A stretch of DNA of 29,739 nt from an uncultured bacterium (GTDB lineage: Bacteria > Bacillota_I > Bacilli_A > RF39 > UBA660), in NCBI GenBank assembly GCA_905216155.1, contig CAJMSU010000016.1:1-29739 (forward strand). The letters run 5' to 3'. The notes under the pieces are model-generated. The model saw only the letters and a program-made list of their open reading frames with translations, did no database searches and had not been told where the DNA came from. The translations under genes were made by a program, and so were the position numbers. Shown piece after piece: positions 15,299 to 22,477 of this stretch; positions within the stretch are counted from its first letter, which is position 1, and every line of letters starts with the position of its first letter.

Positions 15299-15349
15299 AA
15301 AAAAAAGGAAAGTACAAGGAGTGCAAATTACTACACGGTACCATCCTTT
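15299..15349 (-). terminator. conditional terminator of the T-box leader
   Basis: AAAGGA..GTAC pairs with GTAC..TCCTTT across a 2-nt internal mismatch; an inner GTGT/GCAC stem and a long T run follow. It shares its 5' arm with the T-box antiterminator, as expected. Confidence 0.8.
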
Positions 15350-15491
15350 ATTTAACTCAATCTTTTTAACGGTAAGACCGGAAGAATTATCCTCATCTAT
15401 AGAGTAGACAAATAAGTACTTAATATCGTTTACACCAACCACGAATTCTCTATAATTAAATATTCTTATTATTAGTTCTAATTATCGACTT
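15299..15491 (-). ncRNA. T-box riboswitch leader, probable serine specifier
   Basis: The minus-strand leader contains Stem I features (AGAGA at about 15443-15447, then GTGGTTGGTG). A likely specifier UCU (15406-15408) is followed by ACTC, the usual context. The T-box sequence GGATGGTACCGTG lies at 15334-15346, followed by a terminator. In T-box RNAs uncharged tRNA pairs with the specifier and the T-box bulge to form the antiterminator. UCU is a serine codon and serS is in the operon, so the specificity is consistent. Exact boundaries and stem assignments are estimates. Confidence 0.88.
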
Positions 15492-15497
15492 GATTCT

Positions 15498-15526
15498 ATT
15501 ATATATTAAATAATTAATTTTATCAA
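15498..15526 (-). promoter_or_regulatory. sigma-A promoter of the T-box dipeptidase-serS operon
   Basis: TTGATA (15521-15526) and TATAAT (15498-15503) are separated by 17 bases on the minus strand. The -35 box directly abuts the stop codon of the upstream gene at 15528. Confidence 0.85.
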
Positions 15527-15527
15527 G

Positions 15528-16319
15528 CTATAAAAGCACTGGAATACGACTTATACTAAAGAACAAGAGTATTAAATAAAGTATTAAAAATAATATTCCA
15601 ATAATTGATATACTACTTTTATTATCAAAAGTACGTCCATTATAATGATACTTATTAGAATAAGAAATTATAAGTAAAACTATTGGAAAAAACAAAACAC
15701 TTAAAACTCCATTAATACCAAACTTTTCTCCTAATTTATATAAAAATACAAATGAGAAAACAATATTTACAATAGGAACAAATAAAAGTAAAAATAATAT
15801 TCCCTTATCAAATACCATCTCACATAAAGTATATTGTGCATAAAAAGGAATAAATACAGTAAAAAATGAACAACCAGCTTTCTGATATATATTTATCATT
15901 GTAATAACTGAAAAAATAATACTAAATAAATAAATAGAAACATAAATAGAAAAATCAATTTTCATACTTCTTATTACAACAAAATACAAAAAACAAACCA
16001 AAGAAAATAATAATGTATAAACAATTCTTGCTCCATAATTATATGATTTTACTTCTTTTTGTTCAATTAAAGAGTTTTCTCTTATTACTTTTCCACCCAC
16101 AACAACATCATTAGAAGAATCATTAACTATTTCACTAGCAGGAATTTCTTCACTAAAAAATTTATTATTATTTTTATTTTTATCATTTGTTTTATCCATA
16201 TACTTTTTCATATATTGATTATCAGGATGATCATAATTAAGTGTACCACACTTCATACAATATCTAGCATCTTCCTTCATTGGTGCACCACATTTAGAAC
16301 AATAAATATAATTTGCCAT
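15528..16319 (-). CDS. zinc-ribbon membrane protein (DUF5684-like)
   Basis: The 263-residue protein begins with a four-cysteine zinc ribbon (YCSKCGAPM and YCMKCGT, residues 7-24), followed by a polar Asn/Lys-rich linker to about residue 90. It then has five or six membrane segments. The pattern KAGCSFFTVFIPFYAQYTLCE, then LFVPIVNIVFSFVFLYKLGEKFG is typical of small membrane proteins with a DUF5684-like domain, whose function is unknown. GGAGG sits 6 bases before the ATG at 16319. It appears to be monocistronic, with a terminator upstream and the T-box promoter immediately downstream. Confidence 0.75.
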   Translation of the reverse strand: MANYIYCSKCGAPMKEDARYCMKCGTLNYDHPDNQYMKKYMDKTNDKNKNNNKFFSEEIPASEIVNDSSNDVVVGGKVIRENSLIEQKEVKSYNYGARIVYTLLFSLVCFLYFVVIRSMKIDFSIYVSIYLFSIIFSVITMINIYQKAGCSFFTVFIPFYAQYTLCEMVFDKGILFLLLFVPIVNIVFSFVFLYKLGEKFGINGVLSVLFFPIVLLIISYSNKYHYNGRTFDNKSSISIIGILFLILYLILLFFSISRIPVLL

Positions 16320-16351
16320 AATATCCTCCTATTAATATCTTATAAAAATAG

Positions 16352-16362
16352 TATACCATAAA
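16352..16362 (-). promoter_or_regulatory. extended -10 promoter of the zinc-ribbon gene
   Basis: On the minus strand TATGGTATACT carries a TGn extension and a TATACT -10 box, about 33 bases before the ATG. No good -35 box is present. Confidence 0.5.
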
Positions 16363-16365
16363 AAG

Positions 16366-16395
16366 AAAAAAATAGAGGATAATTCACTCTATTTT
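16366..16395 (-). terminator. terminator after spoVS
   Basis: AAAATAGAG and CTCTATTTT form a perfect 9-bp stem with a 9-base loop, followed by T-rich sequence. It overlaps the spoVS stop codon. Confidence 0.75.
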
Positions 16396-16649
16396 GACTC
16401 TACAATAAGTTTAATAGCTGTTCTTTCTTCACCATCTATGGCAATATCCTGAAATGCTGGTATACAAACTAAGTTTTTACCAGATGGTGCAACAAAGCCC
16501 CTAGCAATAGCTACAGCTTTTATAGCCTGATTCAAAGCACCAGCCCCAACTGCTTGAATTTCAACAGTCCCTTTTTCTCTAAATACATTAGCAAGTGCTC
16601 CTGCAACGCTATTTGGATTAGATTTACTACTTACTTTAAGTGTTTCCAT
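16389..16649 (-). CDS. spoVS: stage V sporulation protein S
   Basis: At 86 residues this has the standard SpoVS length, and it follows Bacillus SpoVS closely: METLKVSSKSNPNSVAGALA, then VEIQAVGAGALNQAIKAVAI, ARGFVAPSG and DGEERTAIKLIVE. SpoVS is a small Alba-like nucleic-acid-binding protein needed for normal spore coat and septation events in Bacillus; homologues also occur in some non-sporulating bacteria. A ribosome site (AAAGGA) lies somewhat far, about 13 bases before the ATG, but the family start is clear. It is 64 bases downstream of ldh with no terminator between, so co-transcription is possible. In Bacillus it lies near miaB-ricA-cotE. Confidence 0.95.
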   Translation of the reverse strand: METLKVSSKSNPNSVAGALANVFREKGTVEIQAVGAGALNQAIKAVAIARGFVAPSGKNLVCIPAFQDIAIDGEERTAIKLIVESK

Positions 16650-16713
16650 ATATATTATTCATTCCTTTCTATGATAAATATATATGTATAAATTTTATAA
16701 ATAATTACAAATT

Positions 16714-17622
16714 CTATGAAATGTTATTAGTAGCTTCATTGATAACATCAACACTATGCTGTAATTTTTCCTCCTCATATGAATTTAAATTAACATAAAC
16801 AGATTCTTTTATACCATCTCTATTTATAACAGAAGGCATTCCTAAGAAAATATCATTTTCTAAATCATATCTAGAAACAGTTATAATACTATTTTCATCT
16901 GATAAAATTGCATTAGTAATTCTAACTAAACACATACCTATACCATAATAAGTAGCACCTTTTCTATCTATAATATCATAAGCAGAATTCTTAACTTCTA
17001 AAGAAATTTCATCAAGTTCTTCCTGAGTTAAAAAATCCTTTATAGGTTGCAACCCAACTGTTGCATTACTCCAAGGTACAAATTCAGAATCTCCATGTTC
17101 TCCAATTACATAAGCATGAACATTTTTAGGATTAACAGAAAGCCTCTCACCAATTAAATATCTAAGTCTTGCCGTATCAAGAATTGTTCCTGTACCTATA
17201 ACCCTATTAGCATCAAATGATGAATATTTCCAAGTTAAATAAGTCATTACATCAAGAGGATTAGTAGCTACCACAAAAATACCAGAAAAACCATTATTAA
17301 CAACCTCAGTAACAATTGATTTAAATATTTTACTATTTTTATTAATTAAATCCATTCTAGTCTCTCCAGGCTTTTGATTAGCACCAGCAGCAATTACCAC
17401 AATACTAGCATCACGACAGTCAGAATAATCTCCAACTTTTATATCTATTTTAGATGGTGAAAAAGCAAGACAATGATTTAAATCCATTACCTCTCCTTCT
17501 ATTCTTCTTACATCTAAATCAATTAAAACAAGTTCATTAACATTAGTTCTTTGATTCAAAAGAGCATAAGCATAACTCATTCCAACATTACCACAACCAA
17601 TTAATACAACTTTATTCTTCAT
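16714..17622 (-). CDS. ldh: L-lactate dehydrogenase
   Basis: This NAD-dependent enzyme interconverts pyruvate and L-lactate and regenerates NAD in fermentation. The 302-residue protein has the Rossmann motif GCGNVG (residues 9-14), the specificity loop GANQKPGETR (Q83, which favours lactate over malate, and R89), TNPLD (N121), R152, and the catalytic histidine in GEHGDS (H176). The length is slightly short, but all active-site residues are present. GGAGGG precedes the ATG. It lies between the D,D-carboxypeptidase (with terminator) and spoVS. An acid-producing fermentative lifestyle is implied. Confidence 0.94.
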   Translation of the reverse strand: MKNKVVLIGCGNVGMSYAYALLNQRTNVNELVLIDLDVRRIEGEVMDLNHCLAFSPSKIDIKVGDYSDCRDASIVVIAAGANQKPGETRMDLINKNSKIFKSIVTEVVNNGFSGIFVVATNPLDVMTYLTWKYSSFDANRVIGTGTILDTARLRYLIGERLSVNPKNVHAYVIGEHGDSEFVPWSNATVGLQPIKDFLTQEELDEISLEVKNSAYDIIDRKGATYYGIGMCLVRITNAILSDENSIITVSRYDLENDIFLGMPSVINRDGIKESVYVNLNSYEEEKLQHSVDVINEATNNIS

Positions 17623-17658
17623 ATTATCCCTCCTATATTACTTCATATATATTATATC

Positions 17659-17682
17659 AAAAAAAGACAGCCTTAGCTATCT
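17659..17682 (-). terminator. terminator after the DacA/DacF-type gene
   Basis: AGATAGC and GCTGTCT form a 7-bp stem (one G-U) with a 4-base loop, followed by seven T on the minus strand. It overlaps the stop codon at 17681. Confidence 0.75.
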
Positions 17683-18895
17683 AAATAATACCATTAACTA
17701 AATTAATACAAGAATTTCTAATAAGTTCTAAGAAACTTAAATTATCAACACTCTTATTTATAACTAAATCCTGTGACGATACCTTTTTTCCATTATCTAA
17801 AACATACATTTTCCCAACAGTCGTATTCTTTTTTATTGGTAACTTAATAGCATTAATCATACTCTTATATTTATATTTTTTATTAGTTCCAATTCCTTCC
17901 ATAACAGATAAATCATCCTTTAAAACAATAGAAATATAATTACTACTAGCCTTATTTAATTTTACTTTCTTTATAACCTCACCCTTCTTCTTGATAGTCT
18001 TTAATTTAACATTACTAAAACCATAATCTAAAAGTTGCATAGCCTCATTATTTCTAACTTTACTCTCTTCCTCACCTAAAACAATTCCAATAAGTCTTAA
18101 ATTATTTTTCTTAGCTGTTGCTGCTAAACAATATTTAGCATTATCAGTATGACCAGTCTTTAATCCATCAGCACCATCATAATAACGAACAAGCTTATTA
18201 GTATTTACAAGCCAAAATTTATTAGCTGTATTTTCTCTTAAATATCCCTCATACACAGAAGAAAATTCTAATATTTTAGGGTGATTTACTACCAACTCTC
18301 TAGCAATCATAGCCATATCATAAGCTGTAGAATAATGACCATCTTCATCTAAACCAGTACAATTTTTAAAAACAGTATTTTTAAGTCCTAATTGCTTTAC
18401 TTTTTTATTCATAAGACTAACAAACTTTTTTTCACTTCCAGCAATTACCTCAGCCATTTGTACAGTAGCATCATTGGCACTAGCCATAGATATACCTCTC
18501 ATTAAATCATAAATAGAAATTTTTTCACCCTGTTCTATATATATTTGTGATCCTCCCATATCAGCAGCATTACGACTAACAGTAACAACATCATCCCATT
18601 TAATATTACCATTTTCTATATTTTCTAAAATTATTATTTGCGCTACCATCTTTGTCATAGAAGCAATCGCAACCTTTTTATCTTTTTCTTTTTCATATAT
18701 TATTTTTCCACTATTTGCCTCAATCAAAATACCACTAACTGCATTAGAAATTAATTCCATACTATTATTACTATCTTTATTATCTATATTTTGTGAATCA
18801 CTAGAATCATTATTTTTAACATTATCACCTTCTGCATAAACAAAAAAAGGACAAATAAAAGTAATAATAGAAATTAAAACAAAAAACTTTTTCAT
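17681..18895 (-). CDS. D-alanyl-D-alanine carboxypeptidase (DacA/DacF, PBP5/6 type)
   Basis: This low-molecular-mass penicillin-binding protein trims the terminal D-Ala from peptidoglycan stem peptides. The 404-residue protein has a signal peptide (residues 1-21, ending VYAEGD) and the three active-site motifs: S79-M-T-K82, S139-A-N141 and K246-T-G248. A C-terminal beta domain is followed by a possible amphipathic anchor at the end (LELIRNSCINLVNGII). GGAGGG lies 6 bases before the ATG. Whether it corresponds to vegetative DacA or sporulation DacF cannot be decided from the sequence. It is divergent from a second, unrelated D,D-carboxypeptidase (VanY type), across an 87-base spacer. Confidence 0.9.
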   Translation of the reverse strand: MKKFFVLISIITFICPFFVYAEGDNVKNNDSSDSQNIDNKDSNNSMELISNAVSGILIEANSGKIIYEKEKDKKVAIASMTKMVAQIIILENIENGNIKWDDVVTVSRNAADMGGSQIYIEQGEKISIYDLMRGISMASANDATVQMAEVIAGSEKKFVSLMNKKVKQLGLKNTVFKNCTGLDEDGHYSTAYDMAMIARELVVNHPKILEFSSVYEGYLRENTANKFWLVNTNKLVRYYDGADGLKTGHTDNAKYCLAATAKKNNLRLIGIVLGEEESKVRNNEAMQLLDYGFSNVKLKTIKKKGEVIKKVKLNKASSNYISIVLKDDLSVMEGIGTNKKYKYKSMINAIKLPIKKNTTVGKMYVLDNGKKVSSQDLVINKSVDNLSFLELIRNSCINLVNGII

Positions 18896-18982
18896 ATCTA
18901 CCCTCCAATATTTTTTATGTTTATTTAAACAAATTTATACATAAACAGATAATTTAATGCTATTATATTATTAGGTGATAAG

Positions 18983-19873
18983 ATGAAAAAGAAAAAAAGA
19001 TTAAAGAAAAAATTTAAAACAATATTAATATTCATATTAGTATTAGTATTAATCACTATAAGTATAGTATTTGCACTACAAACAACTAAAAAGACATCAA
19101 AGAACAAAAAAAGAGTCGAAAAAACAACTCAAGATATTAAATTAGAAAAATTAAATAATATAGATAAAAAAATTTCATACTTTAATTACAACTATATAGA
19201 TAGATATATAAAATATAAAAATGAAAATAAAAACCTAGATATAAAGCAAGTAATAACTGATGTAAATATTGGTGTTGATAAAACATACTACACAGATGGT
19301 AAAAAAAGTATTAATTTAAATACAGATTATATCTTAGTAAATAAATTCAACTATGTAGGTGAAGATTATATTCCAAAAAATCTTGAAGAACTTAGTACTG
19401 AATATGCAAGAAGTGGTATGAAGCTAGTAAGTAATGCAAAAAAAGCTTTTTATGAACTATCTACAGCTGCAAAAAAAGAAGGATATAATATAATCGCAAT
19501 GTCAAGTTATAGAAGTTATCAATATCAAGTTAATTTATATAATAGATATGTTGAACAAGATGGAAAAGAATTAGCTGATACTTACTCAGCTAGGCCTGGC
19601 TCTTCAGAACATCAAACTGGACTTGCTGTAGATGTCTATAATGGAAAAATAGAATACACAAGTTTTGAGAAGACTAAAGAATATAATTGGATGCAGGAAA
19701 ATGCTTATAAATATGGTTTTATATTAAGATTTCCAAAAGATAAAGTTAAACAAACTGGATATCAGTATGAATCATGGCATTATAGATATGTTGGTAAAGA
19801 TATTGCAAAATATATACACGATCACAACATGTGTTTAGAAGAATATTATGTACAAAAAATTGAGAAATACTAA
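18983..19873 (+). CDS. VanY-type D-alanyl-D-alanine carboxypeptidase (M15B)
   Basis: This 296-residue membrane-anchored zinc peptidase has a very basic start (residues 1-12), one membrane segment (about 13-32) and an extracytoplasmic region. The C-terminal M15B domain has its zinc ligands in SSEHQTGLAVDV (H210, D217) and ESWHYRYVG (H266, with E263 as likely catalytic base); upstream SSYRSYQYQ is also typical. Such enzymes remove D-Ala from peptidoglycan stems. No vanA/vanH neighbours are present, so this looks like general cell-wall remodelling, not vancomycin resistance. AGGTGATAAG precedes the ATG. The transcript ends at a strong bidirectional terminator. Confidence 0.9.
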   Translation: MKKKKRLKKKFKTILIFILVLVLITISIVFALQTTKKTSKNKKRVEKTTQDIKLEKLNNIDKKISYFNYNYIDRYIKYKNENKNLDIKQVITDVNIGVDKTYYTDGKKSINLNTDYILVNKFNYVGEDYIPKNLEELSTEYARSGMKLVSNAKKAFYELSTAAKKEGYNIIAMSSYRSYQYQVNLYNRYVEQDGKELADTYSARPGSSEHQTGLAVDVYNGKIEYTSFEKTKEYNWMQENAYKYGFILRFPKDKVKQTGYQYESWHYRYVGKDIAKYIHDHNMCLEEYYVQKIEKY

Positions 19874-19889
19874 TTTCTCAATTTTTTTT
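19860..19889. terminator. bidirectional terminator between vanY-type gene and membrane protein
   Basis: TTGAGAAAT and ATTTCTCAA form a perfect 9-bp stem with a 4-base loop, with eight T downstream on the plus strand and a run of five or more T on the minus strand. The vanY-type stop codon sits in the loop. Confidence 0.85.
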
Positions 19890-20459
19890 ATCATAATGCT
19901 TTTTAAAAAATAAATATATCTTATAAAAGAAAGTAAATAAAGCCCAACCAAATAAAAGTAAATTACTAATCTGAACAATCGATAAAATAGTTCTATTAGA
20001 ATACAAACTAACCAAATCACTTAAATCAACTTTATTATAGAAACATACAGAAATAAATTGCATATAAAACAGCATCATAAAAGTAAATACAAAATAATTA
20101 AATACCTTTTTAAATTTAGAAATATTATTACTAAACATAGAATATAAAATAGAAAATATAGAAAATATCATAATAAAGAAATAAACAGCAGTAGATGGAA
20201 AATATATATAATTCATTATTCTCTTAATTAAATGATCCATAGAATATATAACATATGAAGACGCTGTAACTAAAATCATTCCAATAAAAGAAATATACAC
20301 AACAACTAAAATGATATTTACATATTTATTTTTATATTTTAAATTAAAAACTAAAAGTAAAAATAAAAGAAGGCATAGTATAAATAATTCTATTGATAGA
20401 AAAGATGAAAACATATATTTAAAAACTGTTAGAATCTTTTCAAACAAATTCATATTCAT
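19878..20459 (-). CDS. integral membrane protein of unknown function in the adhesin-sortase operon
   Basis: I do not recognise this 193-residue protein. It has about five hydrophobic segments separated by short basic loops (KYKNKY, HLIKR, SKFKK) and a charged tail HYDKKN. GGAGGTGG lies 6 bases before the ATG at 20459, and a second ATG is two codons in. It is 19 bases after the sortase stop and closes the three-gene adhesin-sortase cluster, so a role in surface-protein anchoring or sortase support is possible but unproven. Confidence 0.65.
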   Translation of the reverse strand: MNMNLFEKILTVFKYMFSSFLSIELFILCLLLFLLLVFNLKYKNKYVNIILVVVYISFIGMILVTASSYVIYSMDHLIKRIMNYIYFPSTAVYFFIMIFSIFSILYSMFSNNISKFKKVFNYFVFTFMMLFYMQFISVCFYNKVDLSDLVSLYSNRTILSIVQISNLLLFGWALFTFFYKIYLFFKKHYDKKN

Positions 20460-20478
20460 ACTACCACCTCCACACTAG

Positions 20479-21138
20479 TTATACTAATTCAGCAATATAA
20501 ACAGTTTGCTTAGTACTATCATCTTTAGTACAAGTAATTAGAGTTAATGTAGTCTTATCATAATTCCTATATATAGGAACTTTACCATTTTTATCAACAT
20601 TATATATGTTAACAATTTTATAAGTATATTTATTTTTATTATAAGTAATATAAATATTATTACCTATATTTAGTCTATATAAATATGCAAAATATGATAT
20701 ATATGCATCTCCAGAATGAGCCATAAGCATTAAATTACCACCCGAAACATCTGGCATCGTTGAACCTCTAATTAAAGTAACATTATATTCAATACTATTA
20801 TATTTTGAATTAGTATTATAAAAACCCCTTTTTAAACCTATTCTAGGTATTTCAATAACTCCTAAATATTTATCATAATCAATATTTTCTTCATGATAAA
20901 TAGTACCATCAGATACATTTTCAATATTTGGAACATCAACTTTTTCTTCTTCAGAAGGAGAAGATTCAGAAAACAAAAGTAACATTTCTGAAAAAACTTG
21001 ATTTCTTAAATCTAGTAAATGATTATAAGAAAGTAACACTATTCCAAAAAATACAAGTAAAGAGCCAATTAATAATAAATGACTCTTTTTAATATTCTTA
21101 ATCTTTTTATTGTTCTTGTTTTTCTTTTGTATTAGCAT
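20479..21138 (-). CDS. sortase (class uncertain)
   Basis: Sortases cut sorting signals and link surface proteins to peptidoglycan. The 219-residue protein has an N-terminal anchor segment (about residues 20-38), a polar linker and the catalytic domain: YLGVIEIPRIGLKRGF, the catalytic histidine in LMAHSGD (H141), and the catalytic cysteine in LTLITCTKDD (C203). The usual arginine a few residues after the cysteine is not visible; the stretch there reads STKQTVYIAEL. Its start lies 32 bases inside the end of the adhesin gene, with a weak AGGT upstream. The adjacent adhesin with a PDTG signal is the obvious substrate. Confidence 0.85.
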   Translation of the reverse strand: MLIQKKNKNNKKIKNIKKSHLLLIGSLLVFFGIVLLSYNHLLDLRNQVFSEMLLLFSESSPSEEEKVDVPNIENVSDGTIYHEENIDYDKYLGVIEIPRIGLKRGFYNTNSKYNSIEYNVTLIRGSTMPDVSGGNLMLMAHSGDAYISYFAYLYRLNIGNNIYITYNKNKYTYKIVNIYNVDKNGKVPIYRNYDKTTLTLITCTKDDSTKQTVYIAELV

Positions 21139-22414
21139 AAATTATACCTATACCACATAGTAAGATAACAAGACCTATAAAATAGATAGATTGAGCAGAA
21201 CTCATACCTGTATCAGGAACATCAGGAGTATATGTTAAATCTATATTTAAATTAAGAGGATGTTTTTGATTAACATAAGCAAGTAATACAACAGATTGTG
21301 CAGTACTATCAGATGGTGTATAAATAATCCCTTGATTTTCCATATAGTCACCAACTATCTTAACTGATAAATTCTTATTACCCTCTTTTAAACTAGAAAT
21401 TGGAACTCTTATATAAAATTTAGTTGTTGGCATCTTAGTAGTATAAACATCTTTACTAATCTCTTTACCATCTTCACCAATAAATTGAATACCAGAAGGA
21501 ACATTTTTTTCATCAAACTCTAAATGGAATCCATTATATTTATCACTCTTCTTACCAGTAGAATTCTCATCTGTACTACCATCAGTAAATACTAAATTAC
21601 CACCTTCAACTGTAATAAATGAAGTTCTATAATATTTATCATCTTCTACAGAAATATTATTATCTTCTCTATTAACATTTAATTTATTTACTACACCCTT
21701 ATATTTATTAGCATTAGTAACTAAATTAGCAACATAAGAAGAATAGAAATTCTTACTAAAATCACTACCTGTATAACTCTTATATCCATTTGGAGAAGAC
21801 TTTTGAGTATAAATTAAATTAGCTAATCTAAAATAAGGAGCAAGCCTTTCATATTTACTATTATCATATCCTAACTTATTAGTAGTTAAATAATCCCATG
21901 TAGCAATTTGTGTTACCCATGTACCAACATCCTTATTTCCTTGAGCAGTAAATCCAGTAACTAAAGATAAATCTTCTGGATATGAATTTCTAAGTATATA
22001 TGTTACACCAGAATCAACAATTCCTGCTTTTGTATACTCAATACTTGTTGAACTAGTTGGAAACTTTTTATCACTATTTAAACAGAAAACTTGTGTATTA
22101 TTAGAATTAATCATTCTATCAACTGCAACATTTTGTCCGTTTTCCTGAATAGTAGCAGGTCCATCACTATTTACAACTTGAGATAACATTCTATCGTTAT
22201 CAGTATCAATTGATTTTATTGTAAACTTCTCTGGTACATCTTTTACAACAATTGCATAAGATTCACCTACTCCACTAAATCCCATTGCTAAAAATGAAGC
22301 AAAAGCAACCAAAATCATAGCTACTGACAACTTATTAGAAAGTTGTGAATTAAATATTTGTCTAAATTTAGACTGTTTATTGTTATTATTATCTTCTATA
22401 TATATCTTTTCCAT
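21107..22414 (-). CDS. thioester-domain surface adhesin with sortase signal
   Basis: The 435-residue protein begins with a long polar leader and a hydrophobic segment (about residues 30-48). The segment after about residue 100 fits a thioester domain (Cys-Gln): a cysteine in VFCLNSDKK (C111) and a glutamine in WVTQIATWDYLT (Q169). In this family the two side chains form an internal thioester that can bind host targets covalently. The C-terminus has a PDTG sorting signal (residues 400-403), a hydrophobic helix and a charged tail (NTKEKQEQ). The middle region (about 250-390) is probably a beta-rich stalk domain. It is first in the adhesin-sortase-membrane protein cluster and has its own promoter. 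Confidence 0.8.
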   Translation of the reverse strand: MEKIYIEDNNNNKQSKFRQIFNSQLSNKLSVAMILVAFASFLAMGFSGVGESYAIVVKDVPEKFTIKSIDTDNDRMLSQVVNSDGPATIQENGQNVAVDRMINSNNTQVFCLNSDKKFPTSSTSIEYTKAGIVDSGVTYILRNSYPEDLSLVTGFTAQGNKDVGTWVTQIATWDYLTTNKLGYDNSKYERLAPYFRLANLIYTQKSSPNGYKSYTGSDFSKNFYSSYVANLVTNANKYKGVVNKLNVNREDNNISVEDDKYYRTSFITVEGGNLVFTDGSTDENSTGKKSDKYNGFHLEFDEKNVPSGIQFIGEDGKEISKDVYTTKMPTTKFYIRVPISSLKEGNKNLSVKIVGDYMENQGIIYTPSDSTAQSVVLLAYVNQKHPLNLNIDLTYTPDVPDTGMSSAQSIYFIGLVILLCGIGIIYANTKEKQEQ

Positions 22415-22439
22415 ATACTCACCTTACCTTTATACAAAT

Positions 22440-22466
22440 ATTATAACATAAAAATATATTTTTCAA
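22440..22466 (-). promoter_or_regulatory. promoter of the adhesin-sortase operon
   Basis: On the minus strand a TATAAT -10 box (22440-22445) is preceded by TATGT (TGn extended -10). A TTGAAA -35 box (22461-22466) is at a short 15-base spacing, so the extended -10 probably carries the activity. Confidence 0.55.
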
Positions 22467-22477
22467 ACACTTTTTAT

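Noticed and set aside
18983..19873. Vancomycin-resistance gene vanY
   Set aside because: The enzyme family is right, but no vanR/S/H/A/X genes are nearby; a general wall-trimming role is more likely.
18925..20020. Short hydrophobic minus-strand frames at 18925-19107 and 19835-20020
   Set aside because: The first is antisense to the start of the VanY-type gene; the second is out of frame within the membrane protein gene and crosses the terminator. AT-rich antisense of Lys/Asn codons gives Phe/Leu-rich false membrane proteins.
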